The notes under the pieces: model-generated
Databases searched by the model: none
Seen by the model: only the letters and a program-made list of their open reading frames with translations
Told to the model about the DNA's origin: nothing
In this document: positions 1 through 10,575 of the stretch, in pieces
Numbering within the stretch: position 1 is the first letter of the stretch
Layout: every line of letters starts with the position of its first letter
Made by a program: the position numbers and the translations under genes
DNA from: Hymenopellis radicata
Lineage: Eukaryota > Basidiomycota > Agaricomycetes > Agaricales > Physalacriaceae
Length of the DNA stretch: 43,945 bases
Assembly: GCA_015501595.1 (NCBI GenBank)
Contig: JADNRX010000431.1
Location: 1-43,945, forward strand
Direction of reading: 5' to 3'

Positions 1-77
1 AAAATCCGGCACAGTGACATTGGCAGCAAATCAAAGTTGACTAAGTACGGCAAGCTGTGCTCTGAGGTTGACCGTGT

Positions 78-1470
78 TTGGCGCACCTCTTATCCGAACT
101 TGAACTTAAACAACTTGTAAACAACCCTAGTCTATCAGTTACGTCGATGACCACTATGCAGAACCTCCCAAACGACATCTTTTTGAATTTTTGCCATACT
201 CTGTGCCGATGGATATACGTCGGCGATAATTCTGCCGCTCCGTGGAATCTCGCCAGAGTCGCACGACGCTGGCGGCAGACCGCCCTCAGCCACTCCTCCT
301 TGTGGGCGAACATAACGCTTTCTATCACTCGGTCTGCACATCTATCACGATGCAGCCATCTTCCCCTCGCGCTAGAGAGAAGTGGGACGCATCCTTTGAC
401 ATTTTCCTTCCGCTCACTTCTTCCCTCGTCCGACTCGCTCCTCTTAAACATATCGTACCTGCCCTTGTCGCGTTATCTAAAGAAACGCGGAGATGGAAAT
501 CAGCCAAGTTCTGTATACCGACAAGTGTAACCGCGATACTCCTGTCGAGCTAGATGGGCCATTCGATTGTCTGGAGGAGATCTGGCTCGAGAAGCTGGAA
601 CGAGAATTCAAATCCCAATACGACTTTTCCGAAAAGGGCGTGGGCGTTGATTTGTCTACCCTCTTCCTCGACGCGCCTAAACTCGTCGATGTGGTGTGCG
701 ACTTTGACATCCCATTCCAACTTCCGTGGGCACAGTTACGGCTCTTCAGATATCACATCACGTCGAACCGTATGATTCCCTACATCACTTCCATCCCCCA
801 TCTCTGTCCGCAGCTGAAAGTCTTCAAAGCACAGCAGTGGATTGCCGATGGAGGAACCCAGGGAACGATAACACCTCCCGCTGGCCATGCAGGTCCCGCT
901 ATCCTCCCCCACTTGGAGCTTACCAACGTCGGTCTCGAGCCCCTTCTTGACCTCATGACCGTGCCTGCGCTCAAGAGCATCACAGTCCAGTCAGCAGCCG
1001 AGGACGACCATATCGTTCCTCTCATCCGGCGTTCAGCGTGCTATGATCTGGAAATGATAATCGCTATGAAAGGGGGGCCCATCCACGTCATTCATCTCAT
1101 TGAAGAGCCGAATTCACGAAACTGCGCTGTTTGATGCTCATGGGTCCATCATACAACCCGCTTGCGATATTCAGTGCGTTGCGGGATAGAGCGTCTCTCC
1201 CAGGGCTGGAAGCGATTTCTCTACATGGTATGGGTGTGCCACATGCGGTGAACACTATGTAGGGTGTTTCGCACTTCTGAGGGTGATTTTGGAGGTGGTG
1301 CAGGCTCGGGAGTTCAAGTCGGTGAGTGTGGGGATGTTTTCAGGAATGTGCATGAGATACGCTCTGCTGTCGGTGGACCGTCGATTGGAATACTTCCGAT
1401 TCTCTCGCGAAACTTGAAGAGCAGGCGAGGAATAGAGGAGTTGATTTGAATATTATGTTTTGTGGTGGGT
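78..1470 (+). pseudogene. F-box/leucine-rich-type protein, frameshifted pseudogene
   Basis: The N-terminal part reads LPNDIFLNFCHTLCRW followed by ARVARRWRQTALSHSSLW. This is the usual Agaricomycete F-box layout: LPxEI start, then a C/A-RRWR-x-AL-x-LW block. F-box proteins bind Skp1 in SCF ubiquitin ligases. The family continues into leucine-rich text, and matching pieces follow in other frames: an RRWKSAKF block near 475-510, LDGPFDCLEEIWLE near 555-600, LRLCPQLK-like text near 800, SLPGLEAISLHGM near 1200 and LEEQARNRGVDLNIMF near 1410-1460. Moving between these blocks needs about four frame changes with no plausible introns at the junctions (near 430, 530, 1110 and 1395). I therefore read a decayed gene. 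An alternative is several sequencing indels, which is less likely since neighbouring genes have clean frames. Confidence 0.7.
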
Positions 1471-1590
1471 TTCTGTCTTTGCCTTGTCATCATGTAACTG
1501 ATTATGACTTTCTCTTTAGCCCAAAATTTCCTTGGTCTTTTTAGGTCTTCCTGGCATGGGCAATTTTTTGAACTGAACATTATGCTGTGT

Positions 1591-1730
1591 GGTACGTTCC
1601 TGCTTGTGAAGTTCTGTTATGCCTGGGCTGGATTGGTGTTTACTCAGTTGTTCAATTATATAAAGTTCTGGGACCCAATGAAACTCGGTGGCGCTCACTG
1701 GATCGTGGCAAAAGATCCGTCGAGAAATTA
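1591..1730. repeat. mosaic of short dispersed repeats
   Basis: Three blocks here recur elsewhere in the window. Block A (1591-1613, GTACGTTCCTGCTTGTGAAG) recurs at 3723-3745. Block B (1614-1650, containing GGATTGGTGTTTACTCAGTT) recurs at 4207-4243. Block C (about 1650-1727, starting CAATTATATAAA and ending GATCCGTCGAGAAA) recurs with about 85% identity at 19010-19087. At 19 kb it covers the end of an exon plus a whole intron of a small minus-strand gene. A and B are contiguous here but separated by ~460 bp at the 3.7-4.2 kb copy, so this copy looks like the unoccupied arrangement. Confidence 0.65.
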
Positions 1731-1874
1731 GAACAGGAGCAACGGGTGAAACAACAGGACGGCCTGAACACGGCAAGATTCTCGGCATGAAGCTGCCAAA
1801 CCGCCAACCAAGACGCTTCGTCTTGGCTTCATACCATCTCATCATCCTCATGGCCTTCAGCATGGATATTCAGG

Positions 1875-3460
1875 GTGATTATGCCCGCTTGTTCTATCCC
1901 ACCGCCCGTGGCTATGCCCCAAGTTTGGCCAGATCCTATACAGTCCGGTGTCTTCTCCCTTGAAGGAGTCCAGATTGGCGACCTAGTCTACCGCGCATAC
2001 GGAGCGATAATTTACACTGGAATCAATGTGACTAGGCCTGCAAATGATCCCAGGAATTCGAGAACGTTGCCCAGCGACTACGCACCAGTAGTTCTGCAGC
2101 CGGATGTCGATTATACGGTCAACATGTCGCGTTTTTCTAGCCCGGGGATCTCCTACGGACTTAATGACGCGACCGCAAAATTTGACATTCGTTCTGTTCC
2201 CAGGACCGAGTGCGTAGTACGCCAATATAACTATTGCATTCAGTGATGCTGATCGAAACCAAAGGGAAAACGACTGTGATAGACTCGAGTTCTCTACCGA
2301 TGCACAGCAGGCGCGTATTGTGGTCTCCCATTTGGCGGTTCTTCCTATGAATGTACAGCGATTGGCCTGAAGAAGCTTCAACGCGCCGCGCTCGCTCATG
2401 GTCATCATTGGTACTACCAGATCATGCGCGTTGGTATTGAGATGCAAAACGGTGAACTTTGCCTTGTCACGGGTTGCGATAAAGCGTCGTACTGGGCTAC
2501 CGGCGTCTTCTCTTTTGCGAAACCGACCCTTGCCCCTCGTCTGGTGAAAAGGATTGTCATGCCGCACGTCGACGCAGAGGCAGGTGTCGTGAAAACCGGT
2601 CTCCGAATCGAACATTGCAACGAGAGCGACGGAAGTCGACGACGTGACCAGTAGTGGGCGCCGCGATACACCTGCACGACTTCAGAATCAAGATAGCTGT
2701 ATTGCTCTGCGCGGCTTCCGCATTGGCTTACACGCGTCCCTCTATAATATGGCGCGCTATCCGACCAGCAGCCGACAGGCTTTTTGGCAGGCCCTGCCTT
2801 GGCCTATACAACCCAGGCTGAAATCGCGGCCTCTTGTGGGCGATATAGTCTCTGTGAGCATGCTGCGCTGCACTTCAATCGGGCTCGTCGCGCTGATGCT
2901 ACCGCTAGCCGTATCATCCGTGTGCTGCTGTTAGTGATTTAATTCATAGCCTGGTGGGGCATTCCCATACTTTTTGGGACCGGTCGTTAAAATACACCTT
3001 AACCGTAGGACAAGAACCTCAGGATTTCTGTCGTTCACGACAACGATGTTCTTTCCGTTCTGAATCCGGTTCGTTTTTGTTGCATCGCATTAACTTTCAA
3101 GTTCATTCTGCAGGATGAGAAAATCTTGCCCTCAGATGCCGAGTTGGCCCACAGGTTGACGAAGAAGTTTATTGTTGCCGTCGACTCCTGTATGTTCTCT
3201 TCGTCTTCATCATTCAACGTCCTGCTGACTTGTTGTAGCGGGGAGTGGCTTTCTGAAAGAGAGGCAGGAGGTCACGTTGACGCGGTTTGATAAAATTTGC
3301 CACGCAATTAATCGCCTGCGACATCCGAAGATTTCCAGTCACTTTCTTTTTGTTCATCGACGTACCTGGGACGGGGTATCATATCTCCCAGATCGCGAGT
3401 GATGCGCCTAGCTGACTTGAATGAGGCCCTAGCTAAGGAATCAGACAGTAAGTTGGAGGG
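1875..3460 (+). pseudogene. degenerate Agaricomycete lineage-specific protein (left copy of inverted pair)
   Basis: The order of blocks matches a large uncharacterised Agaricomycete family I know from its motifs. First comes a GVxIGDLVYR...INVTRPANDPRNSRTLPSDY block (about 1960-2090), resembling the family's 'IGDVGY..F..LFN...PADHPVN..G.P..F' motif. Then LCLVTGCDKASYWATGVFSF (about 2455-2520), the family's 'YLVTGCDKSSSWG' motif. Then CIALRGFRIGL (about 2699-2730), the 'CVFLRGFRI' motif. Last comes a C-terminal EKILPSDAELAHRLTKKF block (about 3115-3175), with a plausible intron at about 3190-3238. The blocks fall in different frames, and there are stops between 2245 and 2350, so it is probably inactive. 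The function of the family is unknown to me. The 3' half is repeated in inverted orientation at the right end of the window. Confidence 0.55.
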
Positions 3461-3725
3461 CTACTAACACAAAAATTCTGCTGTACATGTGTGGTTAACA
3501 ATGCGGAGATCATGAGTATGTTTCAGAAAGAGGAGATTAACTTAGAGCCTGTCCGGCAACGAAATCTTTTCGTGAGCTTTTCGTGAGTTTTGCGTGAGTT
3601 TCTGTCACCACCGTGAAAGAATTGGTGCGAGCATGTAACATCAGGCAAGTCTTCAAAGAACAACAGCGGAAGTAGAAAGCAGATCGAAATAAATCGAAAG
3701 TAGGATAACGCGAAACAAAATTGGT
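2554..3725 (+). repeat. left arm of long inverted repeat
   Basis: This stretch is repeated in reverse complement at 42843-43945, where the window ends inside the match. The two copies share near-identical protein blocks (CIALRGFRIGL, LPSDAELAHRLTKKF, FDKICHAINRLRHPKIS) and near-identical non-coding DNA between them. The left arm carries about 40 extra bases near 2597-2640. It also has a different ~70 bp segment near 3545-3618 that contains a threefold short repeat (TTTTCGTGAG-like). The inner edge ends at the ACAAAATTGGTA shared by both arms. Confidence 0.85.
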
Positions 3726-3745
3726 ACGTTCCTGCTTGTGAAGTT

Positions 3746-4206
3746 GACGCGCAGAGGCTCAAGGCCCGAGGAACGAGGGTCTCAGAGCCTCTGCCAGGCC
3801 AAGTCTAAGGGGCAGAGTGCCGTCTCTCGATCGTGTAGTAGTAGTAGTAGTAGTGTAGTTAGACATGTATTGCTATTTAGGTATACATGTCTTTTTGGGA
3901 CGCCGGATTAGGAAATCGCGCGTCCTGCTTGCTCCCTCCATCGTCGCTCCCAATTTCTCCCCACCCTCCAACTCCCTTTACGTGGTGGGTTGTCTGGATC
4001 CGTGTCCAGGTCCAGGTCAGCCCTCCACCCGAGTCTTCGGCTGCCCGTGGCGATTCGGTTTTCCCCTCCCACACCCTGGTGTGGCGTCCCTCGCGGAAAC
4101 CGTCTCGCCTGCTGCTTTCCCCCAGCCGGGACCTCACCCCAGACCACCCGGTATCAACGATACCGGCTCTCTCTTCTCCTCTCCACGCATGTCGCCACTT
4201 AGCTTG
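3746..4206. mobile_element. ~460 bp insertion of unclassified repeat
   Basis: The sequence between blocks A and B is absent at the 1591-1650 copy, where A runs straight into B. This marks a clean insertion of about 461 bp. It opens with a perfect 10 bp hairpin (GCAGAGGCTC at 3751-3760, GAGCCTCTGC at 3785-3794). It carries a (GTA)n microsatellite and is C-rich in its second half. I found no target-site duplication, no long terminal inverted repeat and no convincing ORF. It could be a SINE-like, MITE-like or LTR-derived fragment. Confidence 0.5.
3835..3857. repeat. (GTA/TAG)n microsatellite
   Basis: About seven tandem GTA units, ending GTGTAG, inside the insertion at 3746-4206. Likely to be length-polymorphic between strains. 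Confidence 0.85.
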
Positions 4207-4803
4207 GTCTGTTGTCTCTGGGTTGGATTGGTGTTTACTCAGTTGATAGTCGAGGACCCCTGACATGCGCAGAATAAAGTTAACCTTATACGATGAAATG
4301 CTTTTCTCCAAATATTTGCCACGGCACAGTACTGAGGTACAGCAAATGGTCACAAGTACCTTCCATGCCCGTTCGACGGACACTCCGATTTCAGTGGTAC
4401 GTCTGACTGCCATGTCCAATGATAACACCATGTCTTTAGAGAGCCTGTACCTCTTCAGCTTCAACACGCATCCGTAGAATTGCTATCCAGGGATCCAACC
4501 ATGTCATCTCAAGTGCCAATTGCCTTCGAGGAGTTAGTCCTTTGAACGATATATGTACGCACTAGATAATTCCAGAGTCGACGTGTTCACAAAATGTCGA
4601 TTTGACAACTCACTCAGAGAATTGCTCGCCATCTGAGATATACGAATTCCCTTGCTGGACAAGATTTCGTTCAATTCAGCGCGGTATAACCACTTTGTTA
4701 TGGAGGCGCCTTTGAGCTCGGAGCTCGGAGCGAGAAGGCCGTTCCTTTGATTGTCGGTTTGATTTGATTTACAACTTGTCTCCGTACCACGTCCGTCACG
4801 ACC

Positions 4804-6189
4804 ATGAATCACGAACGCCACCCTAATGACCAGCGAACACCGCTTGTAATCTCTAGTCCAATGTCTCCCAGATCTCATCGTAGTCATCGGGCCCATCACA
4901 GCGCCTCAGCGAGCGAGCACAGCCGGGGGACACCAGGTCCATCCGGTCCTTCTTCTCTGCAGCACCCACTGGGCGACATTTTTGGCGTTAATCCACAGGA
5001 AGGCTTTACAGAATACCCTGCTATATCTCCGCAGGTGCCTCATGCGCAACCACTGCCTGTGAGGCGTAGGACCATGCGCAATTTCGTTGGAGGGTTTAAC
5101 TTGAAAAGGATACTGGGGAATAGGGCAGACCCGCTAGCTCCTCCTTCACCACCCGAGCAGGTCTACTCATCTCCAATGAGAATGCCCGAGCCTGCGGTGG
5201 AACCAATCTCTGAAATGGAACAGGTGTCCGGTGATAACTTGACCGGAGTACGCCTCGTTGAGCAGCCTACTAGCCCACCCCAGGCCAGCGTACGTTCTCA
5301 GGCGCGTACGATAGATAACGGTGTACCACCCCCTCCCCACTTCCCACCATCTGGCAGCGTACGTTCTCGTCCTTTGGATAACTATCTAGGCCCCATCCAC
5401 CAGCTACCGCAGCCTCCCAGAAGCCCCGGCGCGTTCAATGCACCTTCAGGAAGCGTACATTCTCGTCCTTTGGGCAACCTGATCTATAGCGATATGCCTC
5501 AGATGCCTCATGTCACCAGTGTACCTCCTTCCGGAAGCATTCGTCCTCGTGCATTGGACGAGAACATCACGGATCCGACCGCTGGTGGTGCTTTATATGC
5601 ACCGGAGCCTCTCTATCTACCTCCCGTACATAATCTCCCTGCACCACCTTCCACTGTCGGTCACGGCATGACGTTAGAAGGCACCACCGCTGTTGGGCAT
5701 GAACCCGTCCTCCGCGTCAACCCTGACAGCCCCATTCACGCCAGTCCCGACCTCCGTCCCGCCTCCGACTACGCCAAAATGGACCCTCCGCCTCCAGGGT
5801 CGGGCGAGATTTCCTTCAAATCCTTCCTCTCGCGAGTGGGCCATTTTTTCCGCGATCTCAATGAGTTGCCTTGGATGGCGGAGCGCATCACGGCGGATTT
5901 TGTTCCTGGGGAGCCTGTGCATAGGCTCAGCCACACGCCTTCTTACCACTCGGTGCGCAAGGCGAGCAGGCCGTCGACGTGGTATGGTGCCGAGCCGTTC
6001 GATTTGACGCGTGGCATGGGGTCTCCGATGTCGCTGCAGCCGGACATCATGGTGGAGTCGAACGAGAGGCGTGCAATCTATCCTGGCGGTGGATATGTTC
6101 CGTCGCAGTCCAACTACATATATAGTGGCCCGCCGAGGGTGCAGGAGTCTTACCGATATCCCTATCCTGTTACGCACTCACAGGTCTGA
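4804..6189 (+). CDS. hypothetical Pro/Ser-rich, largely disordered protein (461 aa)
   Basis: Single-exon ORF starting MNHERHPNDQRTP and ending PVTHSQV. It is rich in Pro, Ser, His and Arg, with no signal peptide, membrane segment or recognisable catalytic domain. The middle (about residues 160-260) contains four diverged copies of a short motif: ASVRSQARTIDN, GSVRSRPLDN, GSVHSRPLGN and GSIRPRALDEN, each about 30-45 residues apart. A more folded-looking block follows near residues 335-370 (EISFKSFLSRVGHFFRDLNELPWMAERITADF). The length and third-position codon use look like a real gene. I do not recognise the family. The motif repeats and disorder would fit an adaptor or phospho-regulated scaffold, but that is inference only. 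The last codons and stop are duplicated 67 bp downstream. Confidence 0.7.
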   Translation: MNHERHPNDQRTPLVISSPMSPRSHRSHRAHHSASASEHSRGTPGPSGPSSLQHPLGDIFGVNPQEGFTEYPAISPQVPHAQPLPVRRRTMRNFVGGFNLKRILGNRADPLAPPSPPEQVYSSPMRMPEPAVEPISEMEQVSGDNLTGVRLVEQPTSPPQASVRSQARTIDNGVPPPPHFPPSGSVRSRPLDNYLGPIHQLPQPPRSPGAFNAPSGSVHSRPLGNLIYSDMPQMPHVTSVPPSGSIRPRALDENITDPTAGGALYAPEPLYLPPVHNLPAPPSTVGHGMTLEGTTAVGHEPVLRVNPDSPIHASPDLRPASDYAKMDPPPPGSGEISFKSFLSRVGHFFRDLNELPWMAERITADFVPGEPVHRLSHTPSYHSVRKASRPSTWYGAEPFDLTRGMGSPMSLQPDIMVESNERRAIYPGGGYVPSQSNYIYSGPPRVQESYRYPYPVTHSQV

Positions 6190-6264
6190 ATGTGTTTCAT
6201 TGTCGTCTTGCTTTTTCACTTATTTCCTACGTCCTGTTACACACTCGCAGGTCTGAATGTGTTT
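6166..6264 (+). repeat. direct repeat over the 3' end of the Pro/Ser-rich gene
   Basis: A 32 bp block beginning CCTGTTACGCACTC and ending CTGAATGTGTTT lies at 6166-6197. It recurs with two changes at 6233-6264, 67 bp apart. The first copy contains the final PVTHSQV codons and the TGA of the upstream gene. The second copy encodes the same heptapeptide and a stop in another frame. This indicates a local duplication of the gene's terminus. Confidence 0.8.
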
Positions 6265-6646
6265 CTCGGTTGTATTTTTACCAACTTTTGCATTTTCCGT
6301 TTGCTTTCCACGTCGTCTACTACCTCCTCGCGTCACCTTACCTACAAACGTTACCTACGATCTCGAAGCACGGTGTGTCCTTATTCGTATGAGGATGGTT
6401 TACTCTCATTATCAAGATCTAGTCTGCTCTTCCTATCTGCGCGCACGCCACATGCTGTAAATTATTACCATGAGAAGCATCTACGTACTGCACGTCTGAC
6501 TTCGACTGGACCTTGAAGGAGTTCTCCAATCACCGTCAATACAAGCGTTTGGCGTCTTCTGTTCCCTGATGACCTGCCATGGATAAGGTGCCGGGAAATG
6601 ATGCCTTCACGTCCATCAAATCAAGAGAGGTATTAATACCGCAACG

Positions 6647-8968
6647 ATGGGTATTGGACGTTCACCAGCAATGACTTCTACTTTGTTGATTCTAGCTCTC
6701 GGCCTACTCGGGCTCTTCCTTCTTCTTCTGAGCCACGGGAAACATCCCAATCTACCTCCCGGGCCCCGACCTCTTCCGATAGTGGGAAACTTACTCCAGC
6801 TTTCCAAGGATCCTTGGCGATTCGTGTTTCCCCAATGGAAGCAGAAATACGGTAAGTTTCTAGCGTTTATGAATGCCCGCCTTCTACTGGACAGTTTTCT
6901 TCACAGGACCATTGACATACTTTCGCGTCGGAGGAACTGGTGTCCTCTTGCTGAATACACAGAACACTGCGGCGGCGCTATTGGACAAAAGGTCTTCGAT
7001 ATATAGCAGTCGTCCGCGATTCATCGGTGTGTTCTGGTCCTTTGAAGTATCACATCGTTCTTCTGAGGCCTTATGCTTAGTCGCCTCTGAGTACATCTGC
7101 GGCGGACTGTTCAGCGTTCTCATGCCGTACACCGATCTGTGAGTGAATGATCATTATGTCGTTCCTCAACGTATCTGTTTACGATGTAGGTACCGACGCA
7201 TGCGTAAATGCGCTCAAGAAGCTCTAATGAATCGCCGGAACTCTTCTGGGATCACCAGACCCGTCCAGGAGAAGATGGCGACTAGACTTTGCCTGAAGCT
7301 GCTCAGTGGCAGCGACAAGACCGACTGGATAGCGGAATGCCATGGGTCGGTTGCTGCTTGTTCAAATCGTTATAAGATGCTTACTGTGCTGTAGGACTTT
7401 CCTCTCTATCCTTACGTGCTTCTTATACGGAGAAGGTCTCTCTCAGTCTGCCTCTGACGAACTGGAAAAAGTATTTGACTTGATTGTACCTGCAATCACA
7501 GATGCGGCTGCCATTGGGAACCGGCTGGTCGAATTCTTTCCCTGGCTGAGATATCTTCCTTCTCAGTGGAAAGCGGACGCTCAGAAGCTCGAGAGACGTG
7601 CATCGGCCGCATTTACTGATGCATATACTGCTTCCAGGGCGAGCTCTCAACCCTCGATCGGCAGGAATGTGGCGATGATGCAAGAACGCCACCTTCTTAG
7701 TGATAGGGAGTGTGGATGGCTTCTCTCTAACTTTTTGTGAGTCACTGCCAAACGTATGTGTGTTGTTGAACCGTGTCGTTCTGTAGTTTGGCTGGCGCCG
7801 ATTCAGTAAGTACTCTTTCACGAGCTTTGACACCTGCCTGACGATGACGCACAGTCGGACCACACGTTTCGATGGTTCATCCTGGCGATGCTTCTGAATC
7901 CGTCCGTTCAAGAGAAATGCCACGCTGAGCTTGATGAAGTCGTTGGTCGGTCCCGGCTCCCGGGGTTTGGGGATTGGGAAAGTCTGATTTACATTCGGGC
8001 TACATTGCGAGAGCTGGTCCGATGGAGACCAGTCGCTGTTCTTGGTAAGGATCATTAGGACTGCGAAGTACTTGCCACGTCCTCACTCGCGGTCTGCAGG
8101 CTTGCCACATGCGTCCACTGAGGTGACGCTTCGCAACGCTGTGTTGTCCATTGGTACTGACATTTGTTAGGACGATTACTACGATGGATATTTTATTCCA
8201 AAAGGAACAGCTTGTATCGCCAATATCTGGTAAGCGCATCCTCCCCACCGTACACCGTTGCACTGACTGGAAATGCCGCAGGTCTATAAATCACGACACC
8301 GATGTTTGGGTAGGTGTCGTCTCAAATGACGGACTCCTCTGTCCTGATATCAAACTTCTTGCAGGGCTCCGACGCTGACGCCTTCAACCCCGAACGATTC
8401 ATAACCATGGATCTCCCGATGCATGAAGGTCAGTGTCACTACATTGTACGCCTTGATCTTATCGACCGACTTGTCAGATGGTGAGCAATTCCCTTACCAT
8501 GTCTCCTCAACTAGTAATCGTCATGGACAACCTGAAGGACATGCCTCATTCGTAAGTTCAGTCATTCCGCGAAACGCTTGATTCCTTACTGCCGCTCATA
8601 ATCAGGGATTCGGACGAAGGTACTTTAATGGCTCATCTCATTAACGGTGCGGCGGCCTGATCATCTACTTTTACGAGCAGGATCTGCTCAGGGCGATACG
8701 TAGCCAACGATAACCTCTTTATCATGGCAGTCAAGGTGCTTTGGTCTTTCGATATTCTGCCACCCGCGAGTGGCCGTCTGCCTGATGCAAACGAATTCCT
8801 CGACTCCGGAATCATTCAGTGCGTAGCGTTCAAAACGTCATACGGAACACGACTAATCCTTATTCTGTACTTAGAGGCACTGCTCCATTTGATTGTAAAT
8901 TTGCGCCGCGGTCACAGAGCGTGGCCGATGTACTGAAACTCGCGTGCGAAGAGGGTGTTGTACCATGA
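6647..8968 (+). CDS. cytochrome P450 monooxygenase (527 aa, 15 exons)
   Basis: Heme-thiolate monooxygenase anchored in the ER membrane by its N-terminus. Exons: 6647-6851, 6907-7026, 7081-7138, 7190-7345, 7395-7736, 7787-7805, 7855-8044, 8100-8122, 8171-8229, 8282-8309, 8365-8428, 8478-8551, 8606-8619, 8681-8818, 8875-8968. They sum to 1584 nt with all phases consistent. A hydrophobic anchor covers residues about 9-28, followed by the proline hinge [13 protein letters not shown]. The helix I motif is AGADS (296-300), the ExxR pair is E353/R356, PERF is at 409-412 and the heme loop is FGFGRRICSG with Cys453. The heme loop appears only when the 61 nt intron at 8620-8680 is removed. Sequence style resembles the fungal CYPs often labelled O-methylsterigmatocystin oxidoreductase-like, but the substrate is unknown. 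It appears intact. An alternative Met lies eight codons downstream of the chosen start. Confidence 0.9.
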
Positions 8969-9336
8969 AGTCAGAAGTTCAGCTCCATCCATGATGCACT
9001 ATGCTTAGGTCTTTGACGCGGTGAATTCGCAAAACAATCAACTTCATATTCTTCTCTAAATATCAATTCGTCACCCTACTTGTACTCATAGTAAACATTG
9101 TTTCCTCAACCTTCATATGACCGGCAATCCTAGACAGAAACAATCTACGGGCACGACAATCAGCGCAATGGTGGTCATCTTTTGTTTACAGAAATCTACT
9201 GAAGCTTTAGAGTGCTTGGGACGACACACGCTCGCCAATATCTAGCTCGTTCTCTCCATATATATCTGTTCCTTATCGTTCTCAGTTACGCGTATCGCCG
9301 TTGTCCTACTAGCCATCTCCCTGCGGGTAATCTTCG
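8969..9336. other. intergenic region, nothing recognised
   Basis: AT-richer spacer between the convergent P450 and the minus-strand F-box-like ORF. It probably holds both 3' untranslated regions. I see no repeat or RNA gene in it. Confidence 0.5.
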
Positions 9337-10068
9337 TCACTGACCAGGAGCCGGACTCAGAATCATCATCCTCTCGGAGGAGGAGGAACGTGGAACTGAG
9401 TGTCGGGATGAACTTATGCTACAAGGACTGCGATCTTCTCCAGGCCCTCGACCTCGACTTTCACAGCCCCCTGGACATGTCGTGACGAAGAATTTGGTGC
9501 GAGTAACCCTCGGCGAGCATCGCGCCTCTTGCAGGGAGAGGTGTTCCGCTCCAATATAGATGTAATCGGGTAGATTCAAAATATCCATCGCACCCCAGTC
9601 GTCTACGTTGTCAGACAGCTCTACGTGCAAGATGCCGGGAATGACGGTCTGGAGTTCGAATTTTTGGGAAAAGTCCACAAGGTGGGGCCACCTCAACACC
9701 AGCAACCTCAACCGTGACACCGTAACGAAGTCCCACATCGGCATGCTGTCCAAGAACATGTCCTGCCAGCACTTCCCCTTCAACCGCAAGCCCGTGATCT
9801 CCACCTCCAACTTGGAGATGCATATCAAATCCCGGCAGTCAGAGATCTCCAGCTTCATGATTGAGATCGGACTGGGGCTAGATATCTTGGCCTTCAGCTT
9901 CAGCGTTCTCCTCTTCTTCGAGCTCAGCAGGCTAAACAGCGGCTTAAAGTACGTTGTGAAGAAATGAGAGGCGGGCATCATAGCGCGATGGTCAAGAAGA
10001 AGTTGGACTAGTTGTGTTCGTGTAGTAAGCGGCGCGACACGACGAGCCCAATGTTCACAATAGCGCAC
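9337..10068 (-). CDS. F-box/LRR-like C-terminal fragment (243 aa ORF)
   Basis: One ORF with leucine-spaced text such as MKLEISDCRDLICISKLEVE, SRLRLLVLRWPHLVDFSQKF, ILHVELSDNVDDW and ADHLSLQEARC-like stretches. This is the style of the LRR tail of Agaricomycete F-box proteins. No F-box (LPxEI...RRWR) lies upstream on the minus strand before 10.2 kb. The last ~50 residues are Arg/Ser-rich and probably out of the original frame. I read it as a truncated or decayed relative of the F-box gene just upstream on the same strand (10.6-12.5 kb). It could also be a short independent gene. Confidence 0.4.
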   Translation of the reverse strand: MRYCEHWARRVAPLTTRTQLVQLLLDHRAMMPASHFFTTYFKPLFSLLSSKKRRTLKLKAKISSPSPISIMKLEISDCRDLICISKLEVEITGLRLKGKCWQDMFLDSMPMWDFVTVSRLRLLVLRWPHLVDFSQKFELQTVIPGILHVELSDNVDDWGAMDILNLPDYIYIGAEHLSLQEARCSPRVTRTKFFVTTCPGGCESRGRGPGEDRSPCSISSSRHSVPRSSSSERMMILSPAPGQ

Positions 10069-10166
10069 GCCGGGTGTTGATAGGGACAGAGTATGTCAAT
10101 GGTGCCGGAAGAGAAATAAACCAAAATGCGCGTAAGTTGCGCTGTCTCAGCGTGCAAAAATGAAGT

Positions 10167-10209
10167 CAATAGCGGGACGATGATGGCCGCAATAGCGGGA
10201 CGATGACCG
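10167..10209. repeat. short tandem repeat (2 units of 20-23 bp)
   Basis: Unit CAATAGCGGGACGATGA(TGG)CCG occurs twice in tandem, the second copy lacking three bases. It lies in the spacer between two minus-strand F-box-type genes. Confidence 0.8.
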
Positions 10210-10575
10210 CAATAAAGATGGACAAGAGCTGTGGGCTGACTCAGCCGAGCATAGCGCTCGGCATCAGCTAGCGTTCGGCATGGCAGTTGGCCACTGCCAG
10301 GGGCTGGAGTTGGCCTAGCGTATTGATTGTAAAACCTCTCGATCCTGTCAACATGAGACGGAAATGCCCGAAAAGTTCTGTCAAATATTCGGACCCCAAT
10401 GGCTTGAGAAACCCACGGAATCCAAGGACATGGGACTCATGAAAACACCGTCCACAATCATCACATCGCCGCACGACATGAAAAGATGATTGACGTGCAG
10501 ATATATATAGATTATGGCATACAGTAAGGCGGAAAGCATTGTGGTACCTGGCTAGAATTAACTCCCAGATTTGAG

